Origin: Chloroflexota bacterium
Lineage (GTDB): Bacteria > Chloroflexota > Anaerolineae > Promineifilales > Promineifilaceae
DNA: 57,020 nt
Direction: 5' to 3'
Assembly: GCA_024223125.1 (NCBI GenBank)
Contig: JAAEOP010000103.1
Span: 1-57,020 of the forward strand
In this document: piece after piece, positions 51,016 to 57,020 of the stretch
Position numbering within the stretch: the first letter of the stretch is position 1
How the letters are laid out: each line of letters opens with the position of its first letter
Made by a program: the position numbers and the translations under genes
Notes under the pieces: generated by a model
What the model saw: the letters and a program-made list of their open reading frames with translations, nothing else
What the model was told of the DNA's origin: nothing
The model's database searches: none

Positions 51016-52389
51016 ATGGACAAGCGAGTGGTTGAATTCATACGAGGATTGCGAGCAGCCGGAGTGCGTGTCTCGCTGGCAGAATCAGTGGATGCAATGA
51101 ATGCTGTGGGGTCGTTGGGCGTGACGGATAAAGATGTGTTTCGCTCCTCTCTGCGGGCTACATTGGTAAAAGAGAAAGATGATTTTGCCGCCTTTGAGCA
51201 ATTATTCCCCCTTTACTTTGGCAGCGGCGGGCCGCCCCTGCAAAATGGAATGGAAGACTTTAACCCGGATGAGCAAGAATTGTTACAGGCAGCGTTGTCG
51301 GCATTAAGCGGCCGTATGCAACAGTTAATAGATTGGCTGACCAGCGGCGACGGCCCCACCAAAAAAGAATTGGAAGATATGGCTAATCGGGCCGGCGCGC
51401 AATGGGCCAGCGACCCGCGAGAAGGCCGCTGGGTCACACGGCGAATGCTCCAGCAAATGGGATTTTCCCACCTGGAAGAACAATTACAACAGTTAATGCA
51501 GAAGTTGCAAGAGATGGGCATGAGCCAGGAAGCGATTAACCAACTGATGGGCGTGGTGGAAGCCAACCGTGAAGCTCTAGCCGAACAGGCCGCCCAGCAG
51601 GTGGGCCTACAAATTGCCGAGCAGCGGGCTAACCGGCCTAATGATGAATTGCACGGCTCCGATCTGATGAACAAACCATTGCAATCGCTGACAGAAGAGG
51701 AAGCTAACCGACTGCGTAAGGAAGTGCAGCGGTTGATTACGCAATTACGCAGCCGGGCAGCATTACGGCGTAAACGGGGCAATAAAGGGAAGTTTGATCC
51801 TAAAGCGACCATTCGCGCCAACCAGCGCTATGGGGGTGTGCCGATTGAGCTGAAATGGCGGCGCAACAAGCTCAAACCAAGTCTAGTGTTGATTTGTGAT
51901 GTCTCTACTTCGATGCGGGCGGTGGCAGAGTTTATGCTGCGGCTGACGTATGAGCTGCAAGACCAGGTGGCGAAGGCGCGTAGTTTTGCGTTCAACTCTG
52001 ATATGCACGAAATCAGTGTGACTCTTTCGGGGACGCGGGCGGCCGATGCAGTAACGTCGGTGCTGTATGACATTCCCCCCGGTTATTATGCCACGGACTT
52101 GGGCAATAGCTTGAATACATTTTATCAGAATTGGCTGGACTCGGTGGACGGTCGTACCACTGTCGTTATTTTAGGCGACGGCCGTAATAATTACAATTCG
52201 CCACGACTTGACCTAATGAAAAATTTACAGCGTCGGGCGCGTAAGTTGGTCTGGTTGAATCCAGAAACCAAGCGGCAATGGGGAACCGGGGACAGCGATA
52301 TGTGGGATTATGTACCGGTTTGTGATGATGTGTTTGTAGTACGGAACCTGGCCCAATTGGCTACGGCCGTAGACAAATTATTGGCGTAG
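51016..52389 (+). CDS. VWA-domain protein (CoxE-like), partner of MoxR ATPase
   Basis: The protein has 457 residues. The N-terminal half is helical and Gln/Leu rich (about 150-200, LEEQLQQLMQKLQEMGMSQ). The C-terminal VWA domain (about 280-457) has the complete MIDAS start LICDVSTSM (DxSxS) and a VVILGDGRNN strand. It forms a MoxR-VWA pair with the gene upstream, typically a metal- or cofactor-loading chaperone system as in CoxD/CoxE. Confidence 0.9.
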   Translation: MDKRVVEFIRGLRAAGVRVSLAESVDAMNAVGSLGVTDKDVFRSSLRATLVKEKDDFAAFEQLFPLYFGSGGPPLQNGMEDFNPDEQELLQAALSALSGRMQQLIDWLTSGDGPTKKELEDMANRAGAQWASDPREGRWVTRRMLQQMGFSHLEEQLQQLMQKLQEMGMSQEAINQLMGVVEANREALAEQAAQQVGLQIAEQRANRPNDELHGSDLMNKPLQSLTEEEANRLRKEVQRLITQLRSRAALRRKRGNKGKFDPKATIRANQRYGGVPIELKWRRNKLKPSLVLICDVSTSMRAVAEFMLRLTYELQDQVAKARSFAFNSDMHEISVTLSGTRAADAVTSVLYDIPPGYYATDLGNSLNTFYQNWLDSVDGRTTVVILGDGRNNYNSPRLDLMKNLQRRARKLVWLNPETKRQWGTGDSDMWDYVPVCDDVFVVRNLAQLATAVDKLLA

Positions 52390-52474
52390 CAATGCAGCTA
52401 TACTGATCGGGTATGATTGGTACGGCCGTCGCTTTAGCATTGACCAGTTTCAAAACCACTTGACAGGATTGATA

Positions 52475-52636
52475 TTGGCCGAAATTGAAGCGCTTTCGGA
52501 AGAGAAATTATTTGCCGTCCCTCGGCCGTCGTTTGCCATCCGTGAGGCGACGGATGAATTGTTTTATACTGGCGGGCAATTGATTTTGACGACGGCCGTG
52601 CAACTCCAGACAAAACGACAAGCTGAATTTACATAA
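52475..52636 (+). CDS. Possible small ORF or 5'-truncated gene
   Basis: A frame open from about 52390 to the TAA at 52636 reads YDWYGRRFSIDQFQNHL, then LAEIEALSEEKLFAVPRPSFAI and ends TKRQAEFT. It has no ATG; the first usable start is TTG 52475 with AGGA upstream (53 codons). Good amino-acid texture but no known family. It may be a decayed gene. 52637-52811 shows nothing. Confidence 0.3.
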   Translation: MAEIEALSEEKLFAVPRPSFAIREATDELFYTGGQLILTTAVQLQTKRQAEFT

Positions 52637-52811
52637 TCCTGTTATTCCGAACCCCCAGAGAGCCTGCCCTGAGCAATACCGAAAGGTAATGTTTACCTGA
52701 CAAATTCTTTCACACTTGTTCCGCGTTTGTCATGCTCCCCACATGATCTTTGTCACATCCCCTAACCTTATCTTGACAGGATGATTTCTTTGTAATAATA
52801 TGTACAAATAA

Positions 52812-52857
52812 CTTTGCAATACAAAGTATATTATAATGCAAAGTGTATTATTTAATG
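52812..52857. promoter_or_regulatory. Promoter with palindrome and direct repeats before the membrane-protein operon
   Basis: CTTTG-CAATA-CAAAG (52812-52826) is a perfect inverted repeat; CAAAGTATATTATAATG (52822-52838) and CAAAGTGTATTATTTAATG (52839-52857) are direct repeats. TATAAT at 52832-52837 can be the -10. The winged-helix protein at the end of this operon is the natural candidate binder. Confidence 0.5.
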
Positions 52858-52866
52858 GAGATTGTT

Positions 52867-53457
52867 ATGGCTGATCCTGTTTCTTTAACGCAAATCGAAA
52901 AAGATGCACACCGTACATTCAATCAAGATGGGTTGATGTATCTGTTTATGGGAGTGTTGTTGGCCGCAGTGGGGTTGTCGTTTTATGATACCCGCTTTGG
53001 CTTTTTAGGTGGTTTGGTTGCGCTGCTCATCTTCCCTTTTGAACTGTTTCGGCGGCGTATTACATACCCACGGGTGGGCTATGCTCGTTTCAAGCCCCCC
53101 GATGGCTTTGGCCGCGGGATTCTGGGGTTCATGGTAGCAGCGATAGCTGTGCTGACGTTTTTTGCCTTTTTTGACAACGGCCGTTTGGCAAAATATTTAC
53201 CATTTATCATCAGCATCGTTATGGGGTTGTCCTTTTTCTTTGGCGCGTCCATGCAAGGTTTACGCCTGCGCGACTGGGCAGTGATTGGGTTGATGATTGT
53301 CAGCGGCGTAATAGCGATGGTTGTGTTTGATGATTGGCATACGGCCGTGGCTGTACAATTTTGGTTCATCGCTGTCCTTCTTATCATCATAGGAACTGTT
53401 GATCTCATCCGCTTTCTACACAAATATCCAACGACTGTAACACAAGGAGACATTTAA
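52867..53457 (+). CDS. Four/five-helix membrane protein, paralogue 1
   Basis: The protein has 196 residues. A short cytoplasmic start (VSLTQIEKDAHRTFNQDGLMYLFMG) is shared in pattern with the genes at 53907 and 54589 (basic amphipathic helix, then FxQDGxxD). Five membrane helices follow, ending RFLHKYP. ATG at 52867 has GGAG 6 nt upstream. No known function; first gene of a five-gene operon. Confidence 0.75.
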   Translation: MADPVSLTQIEKDAHRTFNQDGLMYLFMGVLLAAVGLSFYDTRFGFLGGLVALLIFPFELFRRRITYPRVGYARFKPPDGFGRGILGFMVAAIAVLTFFAFFDNGRLAKYLPFIISIVMGLSFFFGASMQGLRLRDWAVIGLMIVSGVIAMVVFDDWHTAVAVQFWFIAVLLIIIGTVDLIRFLHKYPTTVTQGDI

Positions 53458-53459
53458 TC

Positions 53460-53822
53460 ATGAATATCAATTTGAAAGTAGCTATGCTCATCGGTTTTAT
53501 CCTGTTTGGTCTGCTCGTATTGGGCATTACACTCTATAAAAACAAAACGGGTAAAGGAAAGTCCAACTATCGTGCTTTGTTTGCTATGGGCGCTGCCTGG
53601 CTGCCGGCCGGTATTGTCTTGGAAAATCCGGGTTTATGGGGTATCGGCGCTGTCTTTTTACTCGTTGGCCTGGCTAATAAGGACAAATGGCAAGAAGAAA
53701 AAACATGGTCTGACTTATCTCCGGCCGAAAAGAAACTTAAACTGGCGCTGGTGGGTGGTCTGTCATTATTGCTTATCACCGGCGTTGCTGTTTATTTCCT
53801 GACCCAATCTAACTTGGGATAA
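53460..53822 (+). CDS. Small three/four-helix membrane protein
   Basis: The protein has 120 residues: helices about 5-25, 40-57, 60-75 and 97-114, with KDKWQEEKTWSDLSPAEKK between the last two. GGAG precedes the ATG and the gap to the previous stop is 2 nt, so it is co-translated with paralogue 1. No family recognised. Confidence 0.7.
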   Translation: MNINLKVAMLIGFILFGLLVLGITLYKNKTGKGKSNYRALFAMGAAWLPAGIVLENPGLWGIGAVFLLVGLANKDKWQEEKTWSDLSPAEKKLKLALVGGLSLLLITGVAVYFLTQSNLG

Positions 53823-53906
53823 ATGAAACCATTTTCTCGGAAGCTTGTTTTCATGCAGGCTTGATATTGGACAGCTTCCGGGAAGATTAGTTAAGGGGTA
53901 TTAATC

Positions 53907-54575
53907 ATGTCACAACAAATCAATCTTAAAAAGTTAGAACAGAAGGCTTATCGTTCCAATTTTCAAGATGGAGCGTGGGATATATTTTTAGGATTACTTC
54001 TGTTTCAAAGTGTCATTGATGTTGTGCTTTATCGAATTGGGTGGCCGCCGACTCTCATTTTAATGACGACACTTGGTTATGTGGTTTTGGTACTTGTTGC
54101 CTTCACACTGGTGAAAAAATATGTCATTACGCCACGTATTGGCCTGGTTAACTTTGGCCCGGTCAGAAAAGCAAAAAACAAGAAGTTGATGCTGCTTTTG
54201 TCATTATCTATTTTAGGCGGTGTCATCGTTTTTGCAGGCATCGTAGCCGGATACTTTGAAGCAAATAGTGGCGCCGTAACAGATGAGGCTCCAATGACAT
54301 TCGTACCACTTGGTTTAATTGCAGTTGTGCCCATAGTTGTATTTAGTGTGGCTGCTTATCTTTTAGACTTTTCCAGAGCCTATTTATACGGCTGGTTTTT
54401 TGGTCTGGCATTGCCACTAAATGTATTGCTTGATGAAAGGTTTGGTATTTCGTTTCCGCTGGCCACGGCCGTGTTCTCGGCCGTCATGGTGTTAATAGGA
54501 CTGGTCTTATTTGTTCACTTTTTGCAGACACATCCGCTGAACCGGCCAGATTGGCCGGAGCAGGATGCTGTTTAA
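53907..54575 (+). CDS. Membrane protein, paralogue 2
   Basis: The protein has 222 residues beginning with INLKKLEQKAYRSNFQDGAWDIFLG and about five to six membrane helices, ending VHFLQTHPLNRPD. It shares the N-terminal FQDG pattern and the basic segment after helix 2 (KYVITPRIGLVNFGPVRKAK) with paralogues 1 and 3. A short hairpin (GAAGCTTG...AGCTTCC, about 53839-53880) precedes it. Confidence 0.75.
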   Translation: MSQQINLKKLEQKAYRSNFQDGAWDIFLGLLLFQSVIDVVLYRIGWPPTLILMTTLGYVVLVLVAFTLVKKYVITPRIGLVNFGPVRKAKNKKLMLLLSLSILGGVIVFAGIVAGYFEANSGAVTDEAPMTFVPLGLIAVVPIVVFSVAAYLLDFSRAYLYGWFFGLALPLNVLLDERFGISFPLATAVFSAVMVLIGLVLFVHFLQTHPLNRPDWPEQDAV

Positions 54576-54588
54576 TACGAGGTATGTT

Positions 54589-55227
54589 ATGTCTACACAA
54601 ATTGATTTACGGAAATTGGAACGTAAAGCATTTCGGGCCACTTTTCAGGACGGCCTGACCGATGTGCAGTTAGGGGCAGTATTTGTGATGTTGAGTCTTG
54701 TTCCTTTGTTTGAAAGCTGGGGACTACAACGGCCGTTTGGTTATTTCGCTGTCTTCGGATTATTGTTTTTACTCTGGATCGTCATAAAAATGGTCAAGAT
54801 ACAAATCGTGCAGCCTCGTTTGGGAACGGCCGTTTTCAGTCCTCAACGCAACAACAGAACAAAGCAGGCGCGGCTGGCCTTAGCCATCATGCTACTGGCA
54901 ACAATTGCCCTCGTCGCCTTAACGGCAGCCGGCGTCATGCAAAACTTATTCGGCGCCTTCAATGCCTGGAGCGGTTACCTGTTCATTGGCGCGATTTTTG
55001 TAGTGACCTTGAGCCTACTGGCTTTCTTTTTGGACTACCCTCGCCTATACGCCTATGGTTGGTTTCTGGCCTTTATGGATCCGTTCAGTGTGTGGATGGA
55101 AATGAAGAGTGGCTGGCTGTTCCCCAACGGGGCGACTGTTTTTGGCAGTGTGATTGTGCTGATTGGTATAGCTACATTTGTCCGTTTTTTGCATCGTCAT
55201 CCCCGGCCACAGCAAACGGGAATTTAG
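54589..55227 (+). CDS. Membrane protein, paralogue 3
   Basis: The protein has 212 residues beginning STQIDLRKLERKAFRATFQDG, then five to six helices with QIVQPRLGTAVFSPQRNN after helix 2 and RFLHRHPRP at the end. It is most similar to paralogue 2 (next to it, 13 nt gap). ATG at 54589 has GAGG upstream. Confidence 0.75.
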   Translation: MSTQIDLRKLERKAFRATFQDGLTDVQLGAVFVMLSLVPLFESWGLQRPFGYFAVFGLLFLLWIVIKMVKIQIVQPRLGTAVFSPQRNNRTKQARLALAIMLLATIALVALTAAGVMQNLFGAFNAWSGYLFIGAIFVVTLSLLAFFLDYPRLYAYGWFLAFMDPFSVWMEMKSGWLFPNGATVFGSVIVLIGIATFVRFLHRHPRPQQTGI

Positions 55228-55236
55228 GAGTTTGGT

Positions 55237-55566
55237 ATGAGCGATAACGCAGACAGCGCCTACGCTTCACCGCCGCCAACCGCTATTGACAAGCTGATTC
55301 ACGAACCGGCACGGCTGATGATTATGGCTAACCTGTATGTGGTGGAAAGCGCCGATTTTACCTTCCTGATGAATCAGACTGGTTTAACGTGGGGCAACGT
55401 ATCATCCCATCTAACGAAGTTGGAAAAAGCGGGGTATGTGGCTGTGGAGAAGACATTTGTGGGCAAACGGCCGTATACCCTCCTTCACCTTACCGCTGAC
55501 GGCCGTGCCGCCTTCCAAACCTATCGCCAAAAAATGGCCCTGGTTTTTGATCCTCTACCCGATTAA
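55237..55566 (+). CDS. Winged-helix transcriptional regulator (PF13601-like)
   Basis: The protein has 109 residues with a single winged helix (about 17-95): HEPARLMIMANLYVVESADF, TGLTWGNVSSHLTKLEKAGYV, then KTFVGKRPYTLLHLTADGRAAF wing. This family of small dimeric regulators often sits with membrane proteins of unknown function. AGGAG lies 6 nt before the ATG; it closes the operon from 52867 and probably autoregulates it. Confidence 0.88.
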   Translation: MSDNADSAYASPPPTAIDKLIHEPARLMIMANLYVVESADFTFLMNQTGLTWGNVSSHLTKLEKAGYVAVEKTFVGKRPYTLLHLTADGRAAFQTYRQKMALVFDPLPD

Positions 55567-55744
55567 GCTGATTGTTGGCAACGGCCGTTCTCTTTTCATT
55601 ATAATTTAGCCGGAGTCAGATTCAATCATGGTTGAATAACTTGATCAAATTTATGTCTACATTGTTGAGCATTTTATGCTAAGATATGTAGAAATATTGT
55701 TCTATCAAAATCACAACCCTATTTTATATGGATCAACCAATTGT

Positions 55745-57020
55745 ATGATTAAATCCACCGCAAATGGTTCAAGTGAATTGCCCGAGGCATTTTTAGATGC
55801 TGTTTATGAGCAGCTTAATTATGTAGATGGAACTTTATTAAGCGCCGCCAATTTGCTACAAACTGAATTATTTGATGCTGTAACCTGGCTAGAAAAAGGA
55901 GACTGGCTGTCTCTGGCTGAAAAAGTTGGCGCCGAAAAGATTTTTTTTGTCAAAAATGACCCCATAATCATTTTCTGTAATTCTCCAGACAGCGATCCCC
56001 AAAAGTTATTAACCATTTTTCGGCGTACATGGTGCATGGCGCGACCTCACTTTCTGTATATTGCTATTCCCGGAGAATTGAGAGTTTACAGCCTCAATGA
56101 TTATCCGGCGCGTACCGTTTCCGAGTGGGAGGAAGTCAAACCCTTAGCTGTAGTCAAAAAAATCGCAGATGTAAGTAACATACTGTATGAATATTATCGT
56201 GAACGAGTAGAGTCGGGACAGGTTTTTAAAGATAAGAAAGCGGGTCAATTAGATAAACGGGCAGACAAACGCCTGATTTTAGATTTGAAAACCATTCGCA
56301 AAAATCTTCTTGAGATGGACCCAAATATAGAACAAAGGCATATCCATGCTGTCATTGGTCGCTCTATCTTCATTCGCTATCTCGAAGATCGGGGCATTCT
56401 CACCCCTGACTACTTCAGACGTGTAGCGGAAGACCAAAATCATCCAAAATGGCGATCTGATTGGCTGCAAATCCTGGAAACGCCTGAAACACGGGTCTTG
56501 ATATCAGGTAACGAGAATAACCGTTATACTCGCGTCCTACGTAATAAAGATTTTACCTATGCTTTGTTTAACCAACTGGCCAAACATTTCAATGGGGACA
56601 TGTTCCCTCGTGATCTAGAAGAAGAAAATGCAATTACTCAGAAACATTTGAATTTACTTCGCAGATTTTTATTGGGAGATACAGACCTACGGCAACAAAA
56701 ATTATTTCTTTGGGCCTACGATTTTGAAATTATTCCCATAGAGCTAATCAGCAGTATCTACGAAGAGTTTTACCATAAATCGAGTACAAAAGATAAAGGT
56801 ACCCATTACACACCCAGCGTGTTAGTAGAATACGCTTTGTCTCAACTATTAACGCCAGAACGGTTAGCCACAACCCCCAAAATATTGGATTTCGCCTGCG
56901 GATCAGCCATATTTTTAGTCCAGGCTTTTCGGAGAATCGTTCGCTATCAAGAAAGCCTTTCTCAACAACCATTAAGCGCCACGGAACTACGCCAAATTCT
57001 CAGAGAGCAAATAACAGGCA
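55745..57020 (+). CDS. N6-adenine DNA methyltransferase / type IIG-like restriction enzyme, C-terminus off the right edge
   Basis: The frame is open from ATG 55745 to the window end (425 codons seen). Residues about 1-150 resemble an N-terminal nuclease/specificity region (LPEAFLDAVYEQL start). The methyltransferase domain begins near 340 with KGTHYTPSVLVEYALSQLL and the SAM motif ILDFACGSAIFLVQAFRRI. The catalytic NPPY lies beyond the edge. Such proteins are single-chain restriction-modification or phage-defence enzymes. The gene contains no ACGGCCGT octamer and is AT-richer than its neighbours, signs of recent transfer. Confidence 0.82.
   Translation, partial: MIKSTANGSSELPEAFLDAVYEQLNYVDGTLLSAANLLQTELFDAVTWLEKGDWLSLAEKVGAEKIFFVKNDPIIIFCNSPDSDPQKLLTIFRRTWCMARPHFLYIAIPGELRVYSLNDYPARTVSEWEEVKPLAVVKKIADVSNILYEYYRERVESGQVFKDKKAGQLDKRADKRLILDLKTIRKNLLEMDPNIEQRHIHAVIGRSIFIRYLEDRGILTPDYFRRVAEDQNHPKWRSDWLQILETPETRVLISGNENNRYTRVLRNKDFTYALFNQLAKHFNGDMFPRDLEEENAITQKHLNLLRRFLLGDTDLRQQKLFLWAYDFEIIPIELISSIYEEFYHKSSTKDKGTHYTPSVLVEYALSQLLTPERLATTPKILDFACGSAIFLVQAFRRIVRYQESLSQQPLSATELRQILREQITG

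Overview
The window reads as a chromosomal segment of a free-living bacterium, most likely a Chloroflexota (Anaerolineae-type) organism. This is inferred from the gene mix (F420-type oxidoreductases, a bacterial Elp3, non-pyrrolysine MttB with GcvT-fused dehydrogenase, MvhADG-HdrABC, HybOABC-type hydrogenase), not from a marker gene. Two genome-wide sequence habits stand out. The palindromic octamer ACGGCCGT occurs about once per 0.6 kb (17 copies seen in the first 10 kb, against roughly one per 65 kb by chance). Many intergenic gaps are filled with 7-bp tandem repeats such as (GATTGGA)n, (GTATTCA)n and (ACGGATT)n. Both habits recall HIP1 octamers and STRR heptamers of cyanobacteria.

Layout. 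1-2.5 kb: a minus-strand carbohydrate operon (truncated DeoR regulator, amidohydrolase, GH4 glycosidase running off the left edge). 2.9-7.4 kb: a rhodanese lipoprotein, a SelU/AhpC-TSA_2-like peroxiredoxin whose active-site Cys is encoded by TGA, then a Crp/Fnr regulator with a DUF6069-like protein, a PRC-like protein, a cupin and a His-rich polytopic membrane protein. 7.5-11.9 kb: OsmC, a VapBC pair, a MerR/GyrI regulator, a C45 acyltransferase-like peptidase, a Ddn-like oxidoreductase. 12-17.4 kb: an N-methyl compound demethylation block (MttB family, dimethylglycine-dehydrogenase-like FAD/GcvT fusion, DAO-family oxidase).

17.9-37 kb is a hydrogen-metabolism region. A probable Rex operator precedes hdrCBA-mvhDGA plus a maturation protease: an electron-confurcating/bifurcating heterodisulfide reductase-like complex with a group 3c [NiFe] hydrogenase. 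A stand-alone cyclic-nucleotide-binding protein separates it from a convergent minus-strand operon with HybO-HybA-HybB-HybC-HybD order (group 1c-like membrane hydrogenase). Its large subunit has an in-frame TGA exactly at the second cysteine of the N-terminal RxCGxC motif, followed at the right distance by a SECIS-like hairpin. Divergent hypA-hypB-hypF-hypC-hypD follow; hypE is not in the window.

37-57 kb: NnrD, an NAD-dependent epimerase, a tRNA-Arg(UCU) gene split in its anticodon by a 348-nt group I intron, a MoaD-like protein, Elp3, a frameshifted small gene, an LLM oxidoreductase, then an octamer-poor block (sensor kinase/response regulator, CPBP protease) bracketed by a tRNA remnant and an intact tRNA-Glu(UUC). 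After that come a degenerate CPBP-like membrane protein, a double GNAT acetyltransferase, a MoxR ATPase/VWA pair, a five-gene operon of related membrane proteins with a winged-helix regulator, and an N6-adenine methyltransferase running off the right edge.

The strongest novelty candidates are the two TGA/selenocysteine genes, especially a [NiFe] hydrogenase with Sec in the N-terminal nickel-binding motif, and the intron-split tRNA-Arg.
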